From: Cardiocondyla obscurior
Lineage: Eukaryota; Arthropoda; Insecta; Hymenoptera; Formicidae
Direction: 5' to 3'
Assembly: GCF_019399895.1 (NCBI RefSeq)
Contig: NC_091880.1
Span: forward strand, 4,588,001 to 4,652,000
Length of the DNA: 64,000 bases
Shown: positions 13,429 through 25,161 of the stretch, piece by piece
Position numbering within the stretch: position 1 is the first letter of the stretch
Layout of the letters: each line of letters starts with the position of its first letter
The notes under the pieces: generated by a model
Database searches by the model: none
Told to the model about the DNA's origin: nothing
What the model saw: only the letters and a program-made list of their open reading frames with translations
Made by a program: the position numbers and the translations under genes

Positions 13429-14799
13429 CAACGTGCGATTTAAAGGCGAGATCGGTAGCGAGCTGTTTTAATGGTAACATTTATAAGCTCGTTTCCATCC
13501 CTTTTTCCGCATAAAACTTAAGATCAAATTTTTCAAAGTATATTTCGTCAAGATTTTTAATTATGAAATATTAATATAAAGTCGCAGCGTTACACCGTTC
13601 GGAATGTAAATCTGATTATATCCGTAATATCATCCATTCGTAAGTTATCGGGCGATCGCTCATCGGGCTACGCGACGTTAGGGTGTTGATAGATCGTTTC
13701 AATCAAGTTTAACTCGTTAACGTTCCAAGCGACGAGTGTCGACATCCGGTGCCGGGTCCGGTGTTGAATTCTCCGAGTAGAAAATTCAAAAGCTCGTACG
13801 AATCGATTGCTATTCTCAGAGTTCCGAGGAAGTTGCATTGTATTTCGCTTCATGGCTCCGAGCTCGATATCACGTATTACACTTGTCAAAGAAATTCAAT
13901 GACGAAACGAGCTTTCGGATTAAGTTTTTTTTTTCTTTTTTTTTTTTTTTTTAAGCCACTGCAACGCTCGATAAACTTCACTAGCATCCCCGAGATCTCA
14001 AGTTTGGTAAACGAATTGTCTAGGAACGGGAGAGTAATAAAAGAAACGCGATTGAAAGATGTAATTACGTGACGGATAAAAGTTTGCGAAAATCACGGAG
14101 ATCAACTTTGAGAGAAAGGAAAGAGCTGCTGCAGCTCGTACAACCGATCGAGAGACGCATTTTCTCTTTGTTTAAGTCCCGCGGTATTGTGCCGCGGATT
14201 ATTTTCCAGTCGAGAGATGACTGGCTTAATATTGAGACAATGACTTTACAGTTGTAACTTCTTTACAATTAAAGATGCAGTTTGAACTTAAGAAAGAAAA
14301 AAAAAGAAAAAGAAAAGAAAATTATCTGTTAAATGCAACTTTCTGAATTTTTAATAAAGGGAATAGAAATATTTTTAAAGAATTACTTTTCAAAGATATT
14401 ACCTTTGACGTTTATGCATCTACCGAGCTCTGAATTTAATTACAAACAGAGAGATATACGATCGCCGATCTGAAAGGGAAATCGAGCATACGACACGCTT
14501 CAAACAGATTATCCGGACGATCGACCAGCCGGCGGTTTCGCCTCATCGTGATCTGCAACCGCGGCAAGCCGCCGGCTCCGCTCTTACCCGGCAAATTTCT
14601 ACTTTTATTTACGACGGCAAATCGCGCCTAATGTCTCGCGCAGATACTCGAGGAAGAGTACACGAGTGCCTCTTGAATAATACAGATCGGCGATCGACGA
14701 TCGATCATAAAACGCCCGTCGAATATCCGCTTTCTACAAACATTTCTACACGGCCGTTTCGTTGAATTTAATTTGCATAAGTAATTGTAATAAATAAGA

Positions 14800-14983
14800 G
14801 TCGGGCGGTGGTCGAGCACCAAGCTGATAAGGTATGGATGCGTTCGAATCCCGACCGGCTGCGGGTAAAAGACAGCCGTACACGCAACGTCTCCGAAACA
14901 TACAAACATGTATAGTAGGAGGAACAGGGTGATGACTGTCGGAAACCTATAGGTAAGAAGTTAAGAAAAAAAAAAAAAAAAAA
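14800..14983 (+). mobile_element. tRNA-derived SINE
   Basis: The 5' part folds like a shortened tRNA. GTCGGG (14800-14805) pairs with CCCGAC (14850-14855), and GGTG/CACC forms a D-arm around GTCGAG. A B-box-like GCGTTCGAATCC lies at 14840-14851. About 110 bp of unrelated body follows and the element ends in an 18-base A-tail (14966-14983). The T-arm is incomplete, so it is not a functional tRNA gene. Target-site duplications could not be defined. Confidence 0.65.
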
Positions 14984-17900
14984 GTAAAGGAGGAGAGTAA
15001 AAGTGACCGTTCGGAACCGGCGTTAAACAGTAGATCCCATGTTTAATCATGAAATCGGCAACCCCAAGAGGAGTTCAAAATATAATCCTATACATATAAA
15101 AAGAATCAATCAAAGAGAACAGAATTGAATATCATTTAAGAAATGTGTACTTAACTCAAGGGTGTTATCTTTCAAAATCGATAAATCGCGAACACAGCTT
15201 TAAGTATCTCTCCCCCAAAGTTTTTAATACAAAAATCCTCGACGACGAACTTTTCGCGGGGAGGGTGGTTTCCGCGAGGGTAACTTCCAGCGGGATTTAA
15301 AGCACGCGGATACCAGCACGTACCGCCATCTGTTACGGCCAGTCTAAATCGACGCAAAAGACGCCGCTCATTCTGTGTCTCGCGGTTCGGTTCGACGACA
15401 CGACGCGACCGGAAGTGAAGCATCGAGCACATCCGGAAAGAGAAAGAAAATGAGAGAAGGGCGCGAAACCAGGAGGGGAAAGGGGATTTTACGCGACGCT
15501 TCCTGTCCGCATTATGCGCGACGCGTATAGTGGACAGAGCGAATTCTAACGCAAGGGAAACGGACGAGATAAAAAAACATTTAAAAAAAAAAAAAAAAAA
15601 AAGAAGAAAGAAAGGAAGAAAAGGTAGAGACGGCGCGGACGCGCGTGCGTGCACCGCGGGAATTAGAGCGATCACCTCCACCGATTCGCGGAACGGTTTA
15701 ACGCGAGGCAACAAACAACACGTTCGACGTGGCGGCGAAAGAGATCGCCGAGGCTTGGAATCCGAACGCCGTGGTTGTCAATCCGGAACTTTTTGTCGAA
15801 CGAAAACAGTAGGCCTTTAGATGGATAGGTACCAACGAGACACTTTGTCGGTTGCGAACCGAACAAGCCGCCGAGTAATCGACGAGTCCCACCACCTTAT
15901 ATACACCTCTGGATCGACTTCGCTATTCAATTATCCGTGTCTCAATCTTGCATAACAGAATAGAAAATAATTCGCTCTTCGGTCACTAGAAAGTAACGGA
16001 GAGGCAGAAAGCTCGGATGGGGAATATACATCTGTTGGCGGAAGTATTTCGAGACCCGTTCGGATGTATCTAACTTTATTTCTCCGCCTAGCAGTTTATC
16101 GCGTTTTTTTCCCGACGCAATCGTAATATTTCATAAACGATCGAGCGTGAGTACGAATTTTATAAAATAGATACGTACAGCGCGTACATAACGGATAAAA
16201 GACAGAAGGCAGATGTCTTACCGTTACGAGAAAATGTAACGGGAAGACATCTGTTCGATTCCGCGATTTTTTCTTTTATTATTTATTTATTTATTTTATT
16301 TTTAATTTTTTTTGTAACGTTTTAATATGGATATAGAAAGGATATTATCGAATGGAATATGTCCGGATATTAATTAACAGAATATGTCTTGCGCTCGATA
16401 TTTGCTCGTGCACAATAGCCGGGTCAATCGAGGCTCGCGTGTCCCGTGTTGATAATTACACGTTTGTAATTAAAAAAGATTTTTTTTAATGATAATTTCA
16501 TCTATCTACCTATGCGTATAAAAAAACAAACGTGTACGCACACGATTTGAGAGAACGGATGCGAGTAAAAGAGTTTCTTATAGCCGGCGGCTAGGTCGTT
16601 TCTCGACCTTGCCGAGCGGGATTCCTTAGATGCGAAGAACTTGGCCATTTTTATCGGTCGGTTACCTCGTTCTATCTCCTTTTATTCTTTCTTCCTCTTT
16701 GTATTGGATTACGTACAGAACGGATGAAGCTAACGCTGCTTTCTCAAATAAATAGGAACTGGAAGTGATCTCTTAATAATTTTTCTCACAACAATTAAAA
16801 AAAAAACAAAAAATTATTTAAACGCTTTCATGTAACGAGTACTTATCACCCTTAAAAACAATGAACGAAACAAGAAGTTAATTGACAGAGGGACGCATGA
16901 TTTTGTCGCTGCGTATACATATTCCCGGATTTATGTCAATTAAAAGCCGGTTAATGTGAGCAAGAGCCGAAAGTTAAACCAATTAAAGCGCGACGAAAAT
17001 TCAGCTCGTCAAGTTTGAATTACCGGGGTCATAAAAAACAAAACAGGTGGGAGACATTCGTGTGTCGTACCTCAAAGCCCTGGTTAAAAGGATCTTTGTT
17101 CTTTTCTGACTGGCAGAAGTATTTAACATCGGCTCCGACCGCGGGATCTCTTAATATTGACACGACGATCAGTTCCTCTTTTTTAACAGCCGGTTCCAAG
17201 CGATTTTTAATATTTGATTACCCGGTACATGAACGGCACCGCTTTGCGCACGCTACGTCGAATTGAAGGGAAGAGTAATGTAAAGTGCATAGCGCTCAGA
17301 AACAGGGAGGAAAAATGATCGAAGGAGCCGAAAGGCGATTTAAAGCCACTCTCGTGGCACGCGTATTCACGCGCACACGTACGTACGTACGTACGTACGT
17401 ACGTCCGCCCGCCCGCCGGCCGACGTATAACCGCCTCGCTGGTGCCTCCACCGATCCCTCCGATTTCTTAAGAAGCAGCACCCAGAAAAGAGTGAAACGA
17501 ATGCCCGGATAAATTTAAGAAACGATAATCGCGCAAAATATGACGGCAATTTCGTTGGGGATTGAGAAAAACAGAGATCGTTTAACGCGGGCGACGCGCA
17601 GACTCGCAATCTTTTCGTCCACTCGGTCCAGCGGATTCCGTAGACTTCGCTGTGCAACGTAGCGAAAGACATTCTCGCGAATGGTGAAGCGACTCGCGAA
17701 TTTTATTTTGCGAGCCTCAAGTCTGTTATGTAAATCTGTCCTTTCTTTAAAAAGCCGCGTTAGAAATAAACAGCCACGATAAAACGATCGAACGATTAGT
17801 TTTGTATTACAAAAAGTAAAAAAAAAAATCAAAGAAAAGTCTAACATATATGCGAGTCATTGGGATCAGCGATACCCAAACGTGTAATGAAAGTGAAAAT

Positions 17901-20900
17901 CGACCAAGGGAGGATGGGCCGCGTCGCGATGGGGCTCGAAAATTGCGATTTCGGACATTTAAGGAAGGGTTATAAATGTTGAGACAATTATGTCAAAGCT
18001 CTTATTGTTTTCTGTTCGTGTTTTCCTGCGCTGCTTCTTGTCCCGACTCTTACTGCGGAGGAACAGTAAAATAAAGTAGAGTTCTCTCGGCGCTTAACGA
18101 CGTTTAAAGCTAAGTGCCACGCAATTTGGCTATAATAATGGCTTTAAGCGCCGCGAGATCTTTGTCCGCGTCGCAAAAAGTAATAAATGAGAATACTAAG
18201 TTTCACGTTACGACTGAGAGGAGGAGGAGGAGGAGGAGGAGGCCTTGGTGAATAAGATAATTTAGAAACTAAACGTGCGCCACGAATTCCACCGCGGCGA
18301 TATCGAAGCGAGAGGAAAATCACGAGAGAAATGGCCGTTATTCAGGAGTTATTATCTGCCATTCTTCCGAAACGCTTGCCGAACTTATTCAGCCCTAACC
18401 CGAGCCGCCCTCTTATTTCGCGAGTCTCCGCTGAATTATCTCCTCATAAATCAATCGTGTCCCGCGCCATCGCTCACGGTTACCTCGCCGTTATTATTAT
18501 CACGCGCGTCCACACGTCGAGCGTGCGCCAAAATTACCGGCTGCTGAATGAAGAGAACGCGGAAAGAATATAAATGGAACTGGCGCGAGAGAAGAAGAGC
18601 GGAAACGAAGACGAAGGGGGGCGACGTGAAAGAAAGACGGTGGAAGATAGGAAAGCGGCCTGAGCCATTTTTAATTATTTTTCACAAAACGTTTCTAGCG
18701 ATAATAGGCTCCGCGCGACAATATAATTCGGCGAATACAACAGGGGTAGAATAACGCGCGACGATTTTTCACGATTACACCGGGGAAGAACGCTTGAAAA
18801 TTTGTTCGCGAGTGAAAATAATCACCCGGGATAACGCAATACGTTATCGTCAGTGCAGTGTTATTGTTATCGGAGCGGCACTGAAGGCGAGACGAAGTGC
18901 AGATGCAACCCCGTGATTTCAGCCCCTAAAGGGAGGGAAGGGGGAAGAGAGTGGTCGACGATTTTTCCATCCATTTTCGTCCGCCCCGAAATCGTGAAAT
19001 ACTGCGGGCTGATGGATTTCGAAGAAAACAGAGAAAATATACAGTCCGGGAGATAGCCATCGACACGACGACAGAAATGTCGACGAAACGCGGATATAAT
19101 GTCGCGCGATTCCGACTAAAAGCCAATTACGAGGCGGGTGTAAAAAGTAATTCATACAAGGTTAATATAAGAAATAAATAGATGTAATTGCAGACGGAAA
19201 TTCTTCTGCGATATTATAATCGTGATTTAGTTAAGAAAGTACGTTTTGTAATAAGTAATTAAAAAAAAAACTAATTTTTGGTTTTTATAATTTTTTATGA
19301 TAGTAAATTTCATTTCTGAAGAGGGTAAACTGGCTGCGGATTATTTTCGATCAAACTTTTGAGGGATTGTAATATAACGGTGATAGAACAGATGCGTCTT
19401 ATAACGCAGCTGCGCCAAGATTGCGAGAAAGTGCGACGGTTGCCGACAATCTCTAAAAAAATTTATTTCTCCAGAAGTTTCTTTTTTTTTTTTTTTTACA
19501 AACATATTTCTTATATTTTTTGAATAATTTTGTATTTACAATGGGGAAAGAATGCCGGTTCAAGAAGCACAGAACGGAATGAGAAATTTATTACGAGCGT
19601 TCCACAGATTTCCAATAGCGTAAAAACCTTAACAGCGACCGGAGCCAAAAGTTGAAACAGTCGTAACCCCGTAGAGTTCCGCGTCATAAATTATAGACGC
19701 GAGGAAAAAAAAAAATAAAAAAAAAAGAAGAAAAATATCGCGCTGCGAACAGACGCGGGAGTGATCTCGCCGTGATATATTTGTAACAACGAGATCTGAG
19801 AGCCCACCCGAAAATTGTGCCGGTTTCAATACCTGATATATCGATCAGCATCCAGCGCAAAACCATGACAACAACCTCTCTCGCACCGTGCCATACGCGG
19901 GCGTCGATATGTCGGTGAGCAAGGGTTTAATGGATACTAATCGATGTCGTGTTAGAACCCCCCCTCCCCCCTTTCACCGGGATGCCATTACGACGGACAA
20001 CGTATTATATTTTTACGGCTATGAGCACGGACTGTGCGAGGAACGCTGCGGCGAGTCAATCTGGTAGACGCGCGTGCACGCATACACGCATAATTATGGA
20101 CAGACGGGGGGGGGGGAGGGGTATGTGTGTCGCAAAAAGATTTACATAATTTTGCATGAAACTGAAATTTATCGATCGAGCTGCCACTGCCGTTAACGTG
20201 GATTCTGTCAGTCGAGCCCGCTCGTCAACGCAAAAGTACACATTGCCAACACGGTGCGTGGCGTATGATCGACATTTTTGAGATTGCTATCGTTACAACA
20301 TCCGTTCTCTTTCTCTCTTTCTTTCAATGCAGGCCACACCCTCCCCCTTCTGTTCCGTCAAATTTTGCCGCTGTTTGACGTATCCTATATAAGACTCTCA
20401 TGACGAGCTTTACCTTTTACCCGCTCGACTAGGTCGTTATTTAAACGTCTCGGCGAAGACGAGAAGTGGCAGGACTCGGGATGAACGAAACAAAAAGAAA
20501 AAAAAAGAAAAAAAGAATTGGGAAAACGAAGAAAAGATCTTGAAGCATTTTTCTCTTGTACAATTCGTATTACGATAAAATTGGTAACATTAACGCTTTC
20601 TTTACTCGAGTGTCTTGCGTCTTGGAAAATTGATTATTTTTCTCAAATAACGAGAGAAAAGATGCAAAAGCCTTCGGTAAATTTTATTTATATTTTTATT
20701 TATTATTATTTATTAATACTTGGGCTTTCTGCCAAAAAGAGACTCGGTTTTACAAAAATAATTCCTTAACTTATTCATTCCTTTCCCTTTTCTTTCTACT
20801 ATAAATCAAGAATGAAGTCGGACCATTAAAAAAAAAAAAAAAAAAAAATTTTAAACCATTTATGTAAGAATTGAAAAAAAATTGGAACCATTAATTAAAG

Positions 20901-22235
20901 AATCAGTTTTAAACCATTAAAATATTAGCGGGATAAAGAATGTCTAGTTGTTACATGTAACAAACTGTGAGGTACCCGAAACCAAATTTTATTTAATTTA
21001 AGAATAATGTCGGATCATTGAATTAAAAGAACAAAATAATGTATATACATGTATACGTGTATGCACGCATCTACACGTATCGCGAACCCTAAGTTACACA
21101 GAGTATGCACGTGTAGATTGTGCGTTTCTTGCGCGTTTTCGCGCGAGCGAGCGGCGCGGGTGAGAACGCGTCGCAGATGCGTTCCTAATTTTGCCAAAGA
21201 GAAGCTCGACGCTGTATCTTTGCAATCCGCGATGTCGATTCGAGACGCCGGTCACCCCGAGACGTTCGCCGCGACGGGAAAAATATCGAAAACACAAAGA
21301 GGAACTTGGGGGAGAAAAAAAAAAATGAAATTTATGGAAATTGTGATCCCGATTCGCGCGGAAATATTTCGCGAGCTGCTCGGTCGGCGAAATTTTAATC
21401 ACGCCTCGTGGCCACCGGGAGCGGAAAAGTTTACATTTAATTAACATTTTTGCCAGTACGGGTGTAATTAAATACGACCTGGGTTCGAATAACTCGATAA
21501 TATTTTCAATTCAGGTGCGATCGGAATATTCTTCCACGTATCCGACAATATTTAATTATGGTCATTAGCGTTCCTAGACCAGCTTGATTTTTAGAGCAAG
21601 AGCCGATACGCTGCCTTTATAATTATTTTTTTCAAAGAGTTCCGAGCGCGTGCGCGCGCGGAACGTTGGCGTGGTGCACGTTGCAGCGCCGAGTATTCCG
21701 TAGCCGCAGTTGCATTGCGAACGTTCGCGAAAGCGCACACGAAAACGACGACCATCTGGCGCACGATTTTTCAGTCCGCGGGTGTGCACGAGCCTATATT
21801 TAGACATCAAACGCGATCTCGGAATTGGATTACGTGCGGCTCAATTAAAAAATTGTGACAAAAAGCCTACGCGCCGCGGATAGAAGCGATTTTGCTTTCC
21901 TCCTCCTCCCCTCTCCCCCGGGAAATCGAGAAACTCGTGAAAGTATCGCGGACAAACAACTGATAATTAGCGGGAAACGATTTAAGGAATTAGTCAAGTT
22001 ATTAAACAAGTGATATCACATTCTAACAATTCTTAACGCCAAGTTAATTCGTGATAATTCCTTGATCCTGTAAACTACAATTCCTCGACGGTTTATCCCC
22101 TCGGAACAAATGCGGCGTTTGTGTTGCCGCGTGCTTGTGGCAGGGAAACGAGAGAAATGTTTGCATACGTCTTCTGAATTTACTGGCAGTTAAGGTCGTA
22201 CATTTTATTTAAAGCACTGGACACGCTGGATTCCC
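14984..22235. other. Gene desert with simple repeats
   Basis: No supported gene. The stretch includes a tight 18-bp-stem hairpin at 16210-16253, (ACGT)n at about 17380-17404, (GGA)n at 18221-18242, several A/T runs, a G-run at 20106-20119, and a loose set of CCATTAA-containing direct repeats at 20820-21025. Coding-like open frames are all short and lack splice context. Confidence 0.5.
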
Positions 22236-22541
22236 ACGTATAAATATTTCATGGGAATAAAAGAAGAGAGTGAAAGCTGCTGGATCGGGTTGGCAAATTT
22301 CGCGGCCGCCGCTTTAAAAGCGTCTATCTCGCACGATACATATTTTTAGAGCCGAATGTCTAATTGCATCGTTTTAACGGCAGGGGGGAAATGTAACCGC
22401 TTTATTGCGCGCGGTCAAAAGGCTCTCCGGTGGTGCAGGTCGAGAAATATTCGAAATCGCGGATAAGCCCTTATCAATAAATAATATCCTCGAGCGGAAA
22501 CAAATGGCCATCGTTTAGTTACGGCTTGTTCCGAACCGATA
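22236..22541. repeat. 300-bp direct duplication, copy 1
   Basis: This segment recurs almost unchanged at 24861-25161 in the same orientation. From AATAAAAGAAGAGAGTGAAA to TTGTTCCGAACCGATA I count only a handful of substitutions, with no large gaps. No inverted ends, A-tail or open frame identifies it as a known transposon. Confidence 0.9.
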
Positions 22542-24860
22542 AAATAGACTTTCGCAAAACCAAATTTTTTTTTTTTTTAAACTTAAGATACAAATCAGAA
22601 AAAAAAAAAGAAAATTATACCAAAGAGTCATCTGTTGTTATTAATCTCGTGGGAATATAAAACCGGAATTTAAACGAGCGAACGGAAGTGCGTTCTTTCT
22701 TTCTGACGGGCCGATCGAAACATTCAGCAACGAGAATAATCGCGAGGGAATGCAGAACGTAATCTCTCGGGGTGCTCGCAAACTTCGAAATAGTATTTGC
22801 AGCGAAATCCCGACGATTATGTTAATGGGCATCGACAAAACAAAATTATATTTAATAATACTTTTACTTTTAAATGGCGTTTAGGAGAAGGGATAATAGG
22901 ATGGCAGCTGCGCGAAAAACAATAATTCGCCGAGCGAGCCATGCAATATAATTGACAATTAGGGCCGGGCGGTTTTTTTTTGTCGAAAATCCAATCTGCG
23001 AATTTACGGGCAAAAATTGGGCGTTTTCAAAGGGACAAAATGGACGGCGCGATAAAAGCGATGTCAAATATTACATATGCGACGTACGTATACTTTATAA
23101 ACATGTAGTTTCGTCCTTAGTTTCAACTTCTGAAAGGGACCGTATTACGGCGCGCGGAGAAGAAAGTCCCGGCGCCTCCTCTCGTCGCGAGATGCTTCCG
23201 CGGCACACCTGGAACCTCCGCGACGGCTCAAAGTGTGACAGCTGCGAGAGGTTTCCTCGTTAAAGTCATTCCCGGTCGTTACGCATTCATTCCGATTGAA
23301 CGAAGAGTAAATCGGCGGAGAACTGCGAGCTGTTAACGCGCGTTAATCTGTATAATGAGCGGAGAGAGGCTAAATCATTTACAAATTTAAATGCGAACCA
23401 CTCGACGACGGGCGACGCGCACTTACGAGATGCATTTTTCCGATTCTTTCACCTCCTTCCTCGTGTCCCCTACTCTTTCCCCCCCCCTCCCCTCCACCGC
23501 TTTCTCCAGCACCGACTAATTAAGCCCGGATAAATTATGCATGAGCCGTACGGCTGAGTCATGCCACGCCGCGAATTTGACGTTTCCCTCCCCCGGAGGA
23601 CATCGATCGCGAGGCAACCTGCGTGAAAGAGCTGCCGGGGGGACCAAGAGCCCTCCCGCGGCGCGTGCGATAGGAAAGGTACGCGTTTCCGCCAGGTAAC
23701 CCCGAGGGCGAAACCACCGGCTGCGATATAAATGCGTTTCCGTCGCGGGCGAAATACTAAAATAATAAAATAGCAAAGCGCAATATCCGCGGCGCGGAGC
23801 CGCGTAAAGGATGGGCCCGGGGGTCGCGAGATATTGCGATCGACACGAGCTACGGACATTATCGCGGTTATTACACGGGACGTATTACGAGATACGCGGA
23901 ATCTAATTATCAATTATTATCAATTATTATTTATTACCGCGGTCCGGACGCTCTCGTTTTATTAAAACTCATAAATTTCCCATAAAATAATTCGATTATT
24001 ATTTCTAATTACGAAGCAGCTTGGCGTTACTCTAGCTCGCTCGAGAATTTATCGACGTCGGAATTATTTACTGACGACTGTTATTTATTAGGTACGTCTG
24101 GGCTTGTTCCTGCGCTTACTCGGGAATGGATCGAGGAACAAAAATTTTTAAGCCTCCGTCTCACGTGCACACTTTGTTCTTCGGACTAGCTTAGATCCTT
24201 ACTTATAAGGGGGTGCAGCAAAACGGAACGGAATTAAATGTTTTCCTTCAAGCCGTCAGCGGCAAAACGAAGTAAGCTCGTTACGTGCGGTATCAACCGC
24301 GAAACCTCTGTGCCTCTGTCACTGACAAATCTGAGAGCGATCTCCCCGAAGGATTAATTCGAGTTGGTCATCGTTCCAATCTCGCGATACGCGCCGAGGG
24401 GTCCAAACGTCTGAGGAGGGTGCCGGTAAATATTCGGGGTGCGATATTTCGCACACACGCGCGCGTGTCGATGCGTTGCAATCAGGTGAATATCGTGCGC
24501 ACGACTCCACACGCACGGATGCGTTCTGGAGCGACACGTGTGTACACGCAGACGCACCGCAGAAATACCGGATGCTTCGGGAGCGCGGATAATGCCCGAT
24601 AGGAATTACGGTCAGGTGGCGTCAAACGCGGAGAGTGTCACGGAACCGCATACTGCCGCTTAGGTACTCAAATTGCCGAACAGATGCGCACGCGATCGAT
24701 CGGCCGGATTTCATAATGCAATAAGTAAAATCAATCTTGAAATACCTCGCAGGTACTTGAGAAATGAGCGTAGACGAAGAGCAAAGTGGAATAAAGATTA
24801 GCTCGAGACCGCGAAGGACCCGAGACACGCGGGATTTCCATGTAAATGTTTTATGAAACG
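22542..24860. other. Spacer between the duplicated 300-bp segments
   Basis: CpG-rich sequence with no supported gene. The minus-strand frame at 23470-23913 is Arg/Pro/Ser-rich, overlaps a second open frame on the same strand, and lacks homology I can recognise. Confidence 0.45.
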
Positions 24861-25161
24861 TAAATATTTTATGAAAATAAAAGAAGAGAGTGAAAGCTGC
24901 TGGATCGGGTTGGCAAATTTCGCGGCCGCCGCTTTAAAAGCGTCTATCTCGCACGATACATATTTTTAGAGCCGAATGTCTAATTGTATCGTTTTAACGG
25001 CAGGGGGGAAATGTAACCGCTTTATCGCGCGCGGTCAAAAGGCTCTCCGGTGGTGCAGGTCAAGAAATATTCGAAATCGCGGATAAGCCCTTATCAATAA
25101 ATAATATCCTCGAGCGGAAACAAATGGCCATCGTTTAGTTACGGCTTGTTCCGAACCGATA
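24861..25161. repeat. 300-bp direct duplication, copy 2
   Basis: Near-identical copy of 22236-22541 about 2.6 kb downstream. Differences seen include C to T after TCTAATTG, T to C in the CTTTAT/CGCG block, and G to A in GCAGGTC. The right breakpoint follows CCGAACCGATA in both copies, after which the sequences are unrelated. Confidence 0.9.

Noticed and set aside
14800..14855. Functional tRNA gene
   Set aside because: T-arm and anticodon arm are incomplete, the acceptor ends are separated by only 56 bases, and a body with an A-tail follows; better explained as a SINE head.
15172..15714. 180-codon minus-strand frame
   Set aside because: Contains a poly-Phe stretch from an A-run and no conserved features; judged spurious.
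23470..23913. 147-codon minus-strand frame
   Set aside because: Overlaps another open frame on the same strand; Arg/Pro/Ser-rich and without homology.
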